Notes under the pieces: model-generated | Told to the model about the DNA's origin: nothing | What the model saw: only the letters and a program-made list of their open reading frames with translations | Database searches by the model: none | NCBI GenBank assembly: GCA_017530465.1 | Contig: JAFXMJ010000080.1 | Span: forward strand, 1 to 6,308 | Source: Bacteroidales bacterium | GTDB lineage: Bacteria > Bacteroidota > Bacteroidia > Bacteroidales > UBA3824 | DNA: 6,308 nucleotides | Direction: 5' to 3' | Part shown: positions 1 through 6,222 of the stretch, piece after piece | How the letters are laid out: the number at the start of each line of letters is the position of its first letter | Numbering within the stretch: the first letter of the stretch is position 1 | Position numbers and translations under genes: made by a program

Positions 1-3000
1 GCAATGCTCTCCCCATTAGCAGCAATGGCGCAGAGCAACGAATCAAACGAATACTACAACAAGGGCATCGAGCTATACAACGCCGAGCAATACCAGGAGG
101 CGATTGGCTACCTTCGCAAGAGCGACTCCCTCGAGAAAAAGGAGCTTGACCCCTCGTCGCCATTGTACCACCGCTCCAATCAGGTGATAGCATCGGCATA
201 CACCAATCTATCCATCGACCAATGCAACGCAGGCCGATTGGACGAAGCCATCAAGTCCTGCAACCTCGCACTCGCAATACAAAAAGAGGCTCTCGGCGAA
301 AACACCCCCGACTACGCACAGTCGCTCAACATTCTCGCCACTTTCAATTATTACATAGGCAAATACGACGAAGCCATCAAACTCGGCAAGCAAGCGTCAG
401 ACATATTCAAGGCAACCCTCGGCGAGAGCGACCCAGCCTACGCGCAGTCGCTCGGCAACCTCGCCGACTTCTACTCCAAGACCGGCAATTACACCGAGGC
501 GATCAAACTCGCCAAGACCACCATCGCTATATTAAAGAAGGCTTTTGGCGAAGGCCACCCCGACTACGCCCGCGCACTCAACAACCTTTCGTTATATTAT
601 TATGACACAGGCAATTACAAAGAGGCAATCAAACTCGGCACTACAGCCGCCAACATCAGGAAACAAGCCCTCGGCGAAGCCCATCCCGACTATGCGCAGT
701 CGATAAGCAACCTCGCGGAATACAATTCAAAACTTGGCAAATACGATGAGGCTCTCAAGCTTGGCACACTCGCCCTCGACCTCAAAAAAGCCACCACAGG
801 AGAAGCCGATCCCGACTACGCAATGGCTCTCAACAACCTCGCCCGTTACCATTCCAATATGGGCAACTATACCGAGGCCATCAGCCTGAGCAACACCGCC
901 TCATCAATACTCCGACAGACTGTAGGCACGGGACACCCCGACTACGCAATGTCGGTGAGCAACATAGCTTCATTCTATTCGGCAATGGGCAACTACGCCG
1001 AGGCCATCAGGCTCGGCACATCCGCCGCCGAATCCATCAAAAAAATATTTGGCGAAGGCCATCCCGACTACGCCGCCGCCATCGACAACCTCGCCAACTA
1101 CAATCTGCAAGCCGGCAACAATGCCAAGGCCATCGAACTCGGCACATTGGCAATGCAAATAAGGAAGCAGACCCTTGGCACATCGCACCCCGACTACGCC
1201 ACGTCGCTCTACAACCTCGCCACATTCCAGGCTACCAACGCCAACTACAACGAAGCTATCAAACTCCAAAAAAACGCCATGGAACTTCGACGCAAGGCTC
1301 TCGGCAGCACCCATCCCGACTACGCAACGTCAATGGCAGACCTTGCCTCTTATTACTCTGCAATAGGCAATTACAACGAGGCGATCCGACTTGGCAAGAC
1401 GGCATTGGACATCCGCAAAAACACCCTCGGCGAGCAGCACCCCGACTACGCAAAATCGCTCCTCGGCCTCGCCGACTTCAATTCAAAGGCTGGCAAAAAA
1501 GATGAGGCGGTCAAGCTCGTGACCATCGCAATGGAAATCGACAAAAACAGCCTTGGCGACAATCACCCCGCATACGCCGCATCGCTTAGCAACCTTGCCG
1601 TTTACTACTCCGAACAGGGCAACTACAAGGAAGCTATCAGGCTCGCCACCACCGCGATGGAAATAGACAAGAGCAACTACGGCGACAACCACCCCAACTA
1701 CGCCTCTTCGCTGAGCAACCTCGCCGTATATTATTCCAACGACGGCAATTACAACGAAGCCATCCGCCTCGAAAACATTGCCACCGAAATCAGGCTCAAG
1801 ACCCTCGGAGAAGACCATCCGCTGTACGCACGCTCCATCAACAACCTCGCCGCATACAACCTCTATGTCGGAGATTACGGAGCCGCATCGCAACAGCTCA
1901 ACAAGCGTTACGAACTCACCAACAAATACGTATTGAAGAATTTTTCGACGATGACGGCACAGGAGCGCACCAACTTCTGGACCATACATTCGGTATTTTT
2001 CAGCAACACGCTGCCCTTCGCCGCCTACAAGCATCCCGACCCAACTACCAATACGCTTGCTTACAACGGACAGCTGTTTTCCAAAGGTCTGCTCCTGAAC
2101 GCCGAACTCGAAATCCAAAAACTCATCGAGAAGAGCGGCGACAAGAATTTTGCCGACAAGTTCAATAAGATACGCAGCGACCGCGCCACGCTCGACCACC
2201 TCTACCAAGTGCCGCCGCAAAAAAGGCACATAAACGCCGATTCGCTTGCCGCTGTCATCGAGCGCGAGGAAAAAGAGCTTGTGGAAAGTTCCAAGGAACT
2301 CGGCGACTACACCCGCGACCTCACCATCAACTGGCAGGACGTACAATCCAAACTCTCGGACATAGACATCGCAATAGAATTTGCCAATTTTGTGGACGAA
2401 AACAAGCCGATGTACGTTGCGCTTGTGCTCAAGAAAGGCATGGCGGCTCCCGAACTCGTCAAACTGTCAATGCAGTCCTCAGACTCCACGGCATATTACA
2501 CCTCTACGGACCTTTACAACATGGTCTGGCAGCCGTTGCAAAAATACCTGATTGGCATCAGGAACGTATATTTCGCACCGAGCGGCAAATTCCACAGCAT
2601 CGCCATCGAATACCTGCCCGACGAGACCAACGAGACCTTCGCCAAGAAATACAATGTTTACCGCCTCACCTCCACCCGCGAACTCGCACTGCCCAAAACA
2701 GTCAACGACCAAAAGAAGGCGTCTGTATATGGCGGCATAGTCTATAATTTCTCCCTTGGCGACTGGCAGGATCTCAAGGATACCAAGGACGAAATAGTGG
2801 CAGAATTCCGCGACATTCCCGACCTCGACGATTTTGACGAAGAAGAAAGCGAAGAAGGAAACGAAGAAGAGGCTGGAACCCAACGCGCTGGCATCGGCTT
2901 CCTCAAGGGCGCACAGATAGAGGCGGAGGAAGTCACCGAAATACTCCGCGAAGGCGACTACCTCGTATCAGCAAGCAGCGACGTAAAAGCCACAGAAGAA

Positions 3001-3558
3001 AGTTTCAAAAAACTTTCCGGCACTGGAATCAAAATTCTCCACATAGCCACCCACGGTTTTTACGAACCAGAAGGCAAGAAAAAAAGTTTTTCAGATTACC
3101 TGACCACCGGCAACAAAGACAGTAAAGAAGACTTGTCGCTGAGCCGCAGCGGACTGTTTTTGGCTGGAGCGGCATCCGCCATCGACCCCAAAAAGCGCAA
3201 AAACATCCCCGAAGGTGTTGACGACGGCGTACTCACAGCCAAGGAAATTTCGCGCCTCGACTTCCAGGGGCTCGATTTGGTAGTGCTTTCGGCTTGTCAG
3301 ACAGGTCTTGGAGCCATCACGGGTGAAGGCGTATTTGGATTGCAACGCGGATTCAAGAAGGCTGGCGCACAGACCATCATCATGAGCCTTTGGAAGGTGG
3401 ACGACGCCGCCACCAAAGACCTTATGACCGATTTTTACAAAAATCTGATGAACGGCATGTCAAAGCGCGAATCCTTTATGAAATCGCAGGAAATGCTCCG
3501 CGTCAAATACCAAGACCCCAAAAAATGGGCAGCATTCATTATGGTGGATGGACTGTAG
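1..3558 (+). CDS. Exported TPR-repeat CHAT-domain protease (5' partial)
   Basis: A predicted caspase-like cysteine protease fused to a long protein-binding TPR array. Residues are numbered from the ATG at position 4, but the frame is open to the window edge (GCA at 1-3) and the first residues, LSPLAAMAQ, look like the end of a signal peptide cut after MAQ, so the true start lies upstream. Residues 15-45 form a first TPR-like helix pair. Residues 97-640 carry 13 TPR units of 42 residues, each opening with an LGExHPDYA-type motif. A helical linker follows, with the YNGQLFSKGLLLN stretch often seen in Bacteroidetes CHAT proteins. The CHAT region spans about 785-1184. It shows FAPSGKFHSIAIEYLP, the catalytic His in HIATHGFY (H1017), the catalytic Cys in VVLSACQTG (C1098), and the usual WAAFI ending, so the C terminus is complete. 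An acidic insert sits at 940-957. The family assignment is firm; the substrate is unknown. It probably heads an operon with the next two genes. Confidence 0.93.
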   Translation, partial: AMLSPLAAMAQSNESNEYYNKGIELYNAEQYQEAIGYLRKSDSLEKKELDPSSPLYHRSNQVIASAYTNLSIDQCNAGRLDEAIKSCNLALAIQKEALGENTPDYAQSLNILATFNYYIGKYDEAIKLGKQASDIFKATLGESDPAYAQSLGNLADFYSKTGNYTEAIKLAKTTIAILKKAFGEGHPDYARALNNLSLYYYDTGNYKEAIKLGTTAANIRKQALGEAHPDYAQSISNLAEYNSKLGKYDEALKLGTLALDLKKATTGEADPDYAMALNNLARYHSNMGNYTEAISLSNTASSILRQTVGTGHPDYAMSVSNIASFYSAMGNYAEAIRLGTSAAESIKKIFGEGHPDYAAAIDNLANYNLQAGNNAKAIELGTLAMQIRKQTLGTSHPDYATSLYNLATFQATNANYNEAIKLQKNAMELRRKALGSTHPDYATSMADLASYYSAIGNYNEAIRLGKTALDIRKNTLGEQHPDYAKSLLGLADFNSKAGKKDEAVKLVTIAMEIDKNSLGDNHPAYAASLSNLAVYYSEQGNYKEAIRLATTAMEIDKSNYGDNHPNYASSLSNLAVYYSNDGNYNEAIRLENIATEIRLKTLGEDHPLYARSINNLAAYNLYVGDYGAASQQLNKRYELTNKYVLKNFSTMTAQERTNFWTIHSVFFSNTLPFAAYKHPDPTTNTLAYNGQLFSKGLLLNAELEIQKLIEKSGDKNFADKFNKIRSDRATLDHLYQVPPQKRHINADSLAAVIEREEKELVESSKELGDYTRDLTINWQDVQSKLSDIDIAIEFANFVDENKPMYVALVLKKGMAAPELVKLSMQSSDSTAYYTSTDLYNMVWQPLQKYLIGIRNVYFAPSGKFHSIAIEYLPDETNETFAKKYNVYRLTSTRELALPKTVNDQKKASVYGGIVYNFSLGDWQDLKDTKDEIVAEFRDIPDLDDFDEEESEEGNEEEAGTQRAGIGFLKGAQIEAEEVTEILREGDYLVSASSDVKATEESFKKLSGTGIKILHIATHGFYEPEGKKKSFSDYLTTGNKDSKEDLSLSRSGLFLAGAASAIDPKKRKNIPEGVDDGVLTAKEISRLDFQGLDLVVLSACQTGLGAITGEGVFGLQRGFKKAGAQTIIMSLWKVDDAATKDLMTDFYKNLMNGMSKRESFMKSQEMLRVKYQDPKKWAAFIMVDGL
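292..1929 (+). repeat. Array of 13 in-register 126-nt TPR-coding units
   Basis: Thirteen units start at 292, 418, 544, 670, 796, 922, 1048, 1174, 1300, 1426, 1552, 1678 and 1804, so all twelve intervals are exactly 126 nt (42 codons). Each begins with codons for an LGExHPDYA-like motif, followed by a SLxNLAxYYSxxGNYxEAIKL helix pair. This is the 42-residue kinesin-light-chain type of TPR (TPR_10/TPR_12). The string CCCGACTACGC occurs exactly in 8 of the 13 units. The last unit degenerates after GDYGAASQQL as it runs into the linker. The array probably forms a superhelix that binds a protein partner or covers the protease domain. Confidence 0.95.
2356..3558 (+). other. CHAT protease domain with intact His/Cys dyad
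   Basis: This is the CHAT (caspase HetF associated with TPRs) region of the large protein, about residues 785-1184. The N-terminal part has the IEFANF and YVALVLKKG strands. The core has the His of ATHGFY at 3052-3054 and the Cys of LSACQTGLG at 3295-3297, 81 residues apart. Downstream are GVFGLQRGFKKAGAQ and SLWKVDD, both typical of active family members. Loops between His and Cys are lysine-rich (GKKK, KKRK). Nothing suggests an inactive pseudoprotease. Confidence 0.9.
2821..2874 (+). other. Acidic low-complexity insert in the CHAT domain
   Basis: Residues 940-957 of the TPR-CHAT protein are a run dominated by Asp and Glu, coded mostly by GAA and GAC. The run lies between the FSLGDWQDLKDTKDE segment and the GFLKGAQIEAEEV segment that precedes the catalytic His. 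It is probably a disordered surface loop. A regulatory, ion-binding or processing role is possible but not shown. Confidence 0.7.
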
Positions 3559-3570
3559 GAAGAAAGAGGA

Positions 3571-3610
3571 AATCAACAAATCAAAAATCAACAAATCGAC
3601 GAATCAACAA
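3571..3610 (+). repeat. AATCAACAA direct repeats in the gene 1-gene 2 spacer
   Basis: The 54-nt spacer holds AATCAACAAATC at 3571-3582, an identical copy at 3586-3597, and a shorter AATCAACAA at 3602-3610, ending two bases before the ATG at 3613. The periods are 15 and 16 nt. The spacer is A-rich and has no Shine-Dalgarno at the usual distance (the purine-rich GAAGAAAGAGG lies over 40 nt upstream), as is common in Bacteroidota. No hairpin or promoter was found, so gene 2 is probably read through from gene 1. Confidence 0.8.
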
Positions 3611-3612
3611 TT

Positions 3613-4335
3613 ATGAAAAAAATTGTATTTACCTTATTGATTTTGAGCGTGATGTCGTTCAAAACTATGGCGCAAGACGAAGAGGACGGCGAATTGTCGT
3701 CCATAACATCGGCATTTATGGACTATTGCGTCCGTGCCGCCAACGCCGCCGCCGACTGCGACGTGGAAACCCTCGCCGCCTGCATAGAAAACTGGGAACC
3801 CGGCGAATACGATTCGGAAGGCAACACCCTCAAGGCGGAAGTCCTCACCTACAACGACGAGGAAATCACCTACATCGATTTTGGCAAATTGGACTGCATC
3901 GACTGCTCCAGCGAAAGCATTGTGGGTATGCACTTCGGATTCACGCCCCAAGCCGTTGACAATTGGATCACCAACCAATGCGAACCGACGTTAGTAGCCG
4001 ACGCACACGCATTGCGTGCAGGCGAAGAAGCGGTGGAATTGGAATTCTCCGTCCGTGCATTGAAGCCCAACAGCAAGGCGACATACACCACCGATGGCAC
4101 TGGCGACGTAGAAATGTTTGTAGTGGCTGAAAAAGGCGGCAACATCAAACTCTCCATCCACTCCATCGAAAACCCCGACCGCGATGGCAACATCAAGGAG
4201 ACCACCCTCGCCGACAATTCTGGCGGACAGACCGCGCAATTGGCGTGGAGCATGTACCGCAACGGCGCCATCGAGTTCACCATAGAAAACGCCAGCGACA
4301 AGGAAACGAGCTTCATCGTCGTGAAAAAGATGTAA
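3613..4335 (+). CDS. Secreted acidic cysteine-containing protein of unknown function
   Basis: A 240-residue exported protein whose family I do not recognise. The start is chosen because it gives a textbook Sec signal peptide: MKKI, a hydrophobic core, and a cut near MAQ at residue 21. The mature protein is strongly acidic. Residues 29-61 look helical and carry C39, C49 and C57; three more cysteines follow at C95, C98 (a CIDC motif) and C123, with none later. Residues 135-240 look beta-rich: they run from AVELEFSVRAL through VEMFVVAEKGG and IKLSIHSIE to AIEFTIENASDKETSFIVV. That pattern is reminiscent of small beta-sandwich domains such as the bacterial pre-peptidase C-terminal type, though this is a weak resemblance. 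It lies 54 nt after the TPR-CHAT gene and may be its exported partner or substrate. Codon use matches gene 1. Confidence 0.85.
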   Translation: MKKIVFTLLILSVMSFKTMAQDEEDGELSSITSAFMDYCVRAANAAADCDVETLAACIENWEPGEYDSEGNTLKAEVLTYNDEEITYIDFGKLDCIDCSSESIVGMHFGFTPQAVDNWITNQCEPTLVADAHALRAGEEAVELEFSVRALKPNSKATYTTDGTGDVEMFVVAEKGGNIKLSIHSIENPDRDGNIKETTLADNSGGQTAQLAWSMYRNGAIEFTIENASDKETSFIVVKKM

Positions 4336-4404
4336 AAAAATTGTTGCTTTTCAAGGGCTGTGATCTCGTGCGGATAGAAGAGTTGAAATAACAATAAAAA
4401 AACA
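4336..4404 (+). other. Short spacer between genes 2 and 3
   Basis: The 69-nt spacer has no convincing terminator hairpin, no TAnnTTTG promoter box and no Shine-Dalgarno. The final bases before the ATG are A-rich (ACAATAAAAAAAC), the usual Bacteroidota leader style. This is compatible with read-through from gene 2. Confidence 0.5.
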
Positions 4405-6147
4405 ATGAATAAAATTCTACACATAATCATCTTGCTTGCCGTGCTGACATTCGCGGCAAGCAACGGCGCGAAGGCGCAACAGATAGAACTCGGAGGCTGG
4501 AACACCGGCGAATGGAATCCTATCTTCGTACCAAAATCAGCGTTAGATACCATCAAATGCCTGACGCATATTCCTGATGGTTTCAGTGTGAAAAGCTTCA
4601 GAATCGCTGCAACTATTGACGGTTTCGACAAGGAGGCGACATCTAATTCTGAATACTTTACACCAAAACAGCGCGGTATTCTCACCTCAGTGACAGTTGG
4701 CAACAAAATCTACGTAGAGGACATAAAACTTATCAACAATCAAACAAATGAAGAATCACAAGTAGGAGCTTCAATATTCAAGGTAGTTGACAAGCCGAGA
4801 GAAAAAAGCAAGGCATCATATCTCCCATTAGAAAACAAATTTGAAGGATGGATTGAATTGGGTGGTTGGAATACAGGCGAGTGGGAAACTGATTTCATAC
4901 CGAAGGCAGCATTAGACACAATAACATGTCTCACAAATGTTCCAGAAGGATTTAGAGTCAGGAGTTTTAAACTTGGAGCAATGGTTGATGGCTCTTACAG
5001 AACCGCAACATCATATAGTGCCGAGTTAACAGAAGAACAACGTTATATTATTAGGCATACTAAGCTAAATGATTGTATTTACATACGAAACATAATACTT
5101 GAAACAAAACAAACCAAGGATAAGGCAACGACAAATTCATTAGTGATACGTGTAGTTGAAAATCCCAAAAAACATGTAGGGAAACGCCCTATGACACTTG
5201 TATATATAGTAGGGAACGATGACAACTGGATTGCAACTAATATTGGATTAGGCATATACAATAGTCATAACCAATATGTACAAGATAACGCACTTGATAC
5301 AGTCACGCATCTAACAAATATTCCTGATAATCATCGAGTAATAACCTTCACTATTACTGGAATGATAAAAGGGGAGTCATATTCTGCCTCATCCAATAAT
5401 GCTGCCTTAACTATCCGGCAGCGTGAAATTATTTCCAAAGTACCCGCTGGTGAAAAATTGTACATCAATAATATAAAACTACGAAATGAAATTACAGGAC
5501 AAGTTATCAGCGCAGACCGAATCAGCCTAACTAAAGATGGAATGGACGCAAGATGCAATTGGGGTGCATTCGATTATGAAGATTATCCCAAAATATATGC
5601 ATATCCGTCTTTTGGCTCTAAAAATGACGATACGACACATTATGTAGTACAATCGTTCAGAATAGAAGCCACCAACCCCGACTACTTTTTTTTATACGAA
5701 ATCGATGGCAACAAAATCGATTCAATAACGTTTTCGCACCTTACGCAACATAATACAAGTGGTTGGCAAGGGTCTCACGACAATTTTTGGATAAGAGACA
5801 TCAGGTGCAAGGAAGTAGCTACTGGCAAAGATGTTAGCGCACCAGACATAAAACCATCTAACGAAAACATTTTTTCCTATGTTTATAGGTCAAAAAACTA
5901 TTTCCTGAACTCAAACTCCAAAATTGACTTCTTCTATAAGCCTAATTTTAAGATTGATTCGGTGAGCGTAATACCACCTTCTGTGTACGCTAATGTAGTC
6001 CCAGACGCAATTAGCAAGTTCAATGGTGACGTATTCCCAAAGGACTTTAAGGCATTTGTCAAAAATATGAAACCATTCACAGCATTGGTATTCTACATTT
6101 ATCACGATGGTAAGGAAGAGAAAGTCAGTGTGATGATAGTAGAATAG
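4405..6147 (+). CDS. Secreted protein with tandem GldM C-terminal-like domains
   Basis: A 580-residue exported protein. Residues 1-24 form a signal peptide (MNKI, hydrophobic core, cut after AKA); there is no lipobox cysteine. Three clear repeats follow at about residues 28-135, 151-255 and 263-380. Each runs ALDT, LTxIPxxxxVxSF, a strand, an S/T-rich turn (ATSNS, ATSYS, ASSNN), xxxxQRxII, then an IYVEDIKL-like strand. A divergent fourth copy lies at about 385-495 (VVQSFRIEA, FWIRDIRC). This pattern resembles the C-terminal periplasmic domain of GldM/PorM of the gliding and type IX secretion motor, but the GldM membrane helix and coiled N-terminal domains are absent, so it is not GldM. Residues 505-580 are unlike the repeats and end KPFTALVFYIYHDGKEEKVSVM. 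G+C content falls sharply after the first hundred bases. It sits 69 nt after gene 2, probably in the same operon. The function is unknown, probably protein binding in the periplasm or at the surface. Confidence 0.88.
   Translation: MNKILHIIILLAVLTFAASNGAKAQQIELGGWNTGEWNPIFVPKSALDTIKCLTHIPDGFSVKSFRIAATIDGFDKEATSNSEYFTPKQRGILTSVTVGNKIYVEDIKLINNQTNEESQVGASIFKVVDKPREKSKASYLPLENKFEGWIELGGWNTGEWETDFIPKAALDTITCLTNVPEGFRVRSFKLGAMVDGSYRTATSYSAELTEEQRYIIRHTKLNDCIYIRNIILETKQTKDKATTNSLVIRVVENPKKHVGKRPMTLVYIVGNDDNWIATNIGLGIYNSHNQYVQDNALDTVTHLTNIPDNHRVITFTITGMIKGESYSASSNNAALTIRQREIISKVPAGEKLYINNIKLRNEITGQVISADRISLTKDGMDARCNWGAFDYEDYPKIYAYPSFGSKNDDTTHYVVQSFRIEATNPDYFFLYEIDGNKIDSITFSHLTQHNTSGWQGSHDNFWIRDIRCKEVATGKDVSAPDIKPSNENIFSYVYRSKNYFLNSNSKIDFFYKPNFKIDSVSVIPPSVYANVVPDAISKFNGDVFPKDFKAFVKNMKPFTALVFYIYHDGKEEKVSVMIVE
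4486..5890 (+). repeat. Tandem GldM-C-like domain repeats (3 clear, 1 divergent)
   Basis: Copies 1 and 2 share the exact peptide ELGGWNTGEW at 4486-4515 and 4855-4884, 369 nt apart. The ALDT motif recurs at 4540, 4909 and 5290, intervals of 123 and 127 codons. The last-strand motif is IYVEDIKL, IYIRNIIL, LYINNIKL and FWIRDIRC in copies 1 to 4. Similarity is at protein level; the DNA of the copies has diverged. Boundaries are approximate. Confidence 0.8.
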
Positions 6148-6151
6148 GCAG

Positions 6152-6183
6152 AACTTCTTTTGGACAACTCCAAAAAAAGTTTT
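6152..6183 (+). terminator. Hairpin just after gene 3, probable terminator
   Basis: Arms AACTTCTTTTGGA (6152-6164) and TCCAAAAAAAGTT (6169-6181) pair at 12 of 13 positions, with one C-A mismatch at 6157/6176 and a CAAC loop. It begins 4 nt after the TAG at 6145-6147 and is followed by a short T run (6180-6183). The weak T tract makes termination likely rather than certain. It overlaps the next gene's promoter, so it could instead, or also, be an operator-like palindrome. Confidence 0.6.
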
Positions 6184-6190
6184 ACATTTG
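6159..6190 (+). promoter_or_regulatory. Bacteroidetes-type promoter for the last gene
   Basis: TTTG at 6159-6162 (-33 box) and TACATTTG at 6183-6190 (-7 box, matching TAnnTTTG) are separated by 20 nt, the spacing expected for the primary sigma factor of Bacteroidota. Transcription should start near 6197, leaving a leader of about 25 nt before the ATG at 6223. The -33 box lies inside the left arm of the hairpin. Confidence 0.72.
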
Positions 6191-6222
6191 CACCAATCAA
6201 TCAACTAATACGTTATACGGCT

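Noticed and set aside
222..605. 127-codon + strand alternative frame within the TPR array
   Set aside because: It is an out-of-frame reading of the TPR units, rich in Arg, His and Gln, with no independent support.
292..1929. Regular repeats as a possible CRISPR array or DNA satellite
   Set aside because: The period is a whole number of codons and the translation is a clear TPR series; there are no identical short repeats with unrelated spacers.
1483..2346. 287-codon open frame on the minus strand inside the TPR-CHAT gene
   Set aside because: It is antisense to an unmistakable TPR/CHAT coding region, its translation is Val/Gly-rich with no recognisable domain, and the in-register repeat (126 nt, divisible by 3) keeps shadow frames open.
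1..3558. TPR-CHAT as a Csx29-like CRISPR-associated protease
   Set aside because: No cas gene or CRISPR array is in view, and the apparent signal peptide argues against a cytoplasmic CRISPR role.
3390..3959. 189-codon + strand frame crossing the gene 1-gene 2 boundary
   Set aside because: It is Arg-rich and overlaps the conserved end of the CHAT domain and the signal peptide of gene 2 in another frame.
4323..4353. Weak GAAAAAG / CTTTTC inverted repeat at the end of gene 2 as a terminator
   Set aside because: The stem is short, A/T-only apart from its ends, needs a bulge, and is not followed by a T run.
3870..4706. 278-codon open frame on the minus strand across genes 2 and 3
   Set aside because: It covers parts of two well-supported genes and their spacer, has no signal or domain, and has the composition of a reverse-strand shadow.
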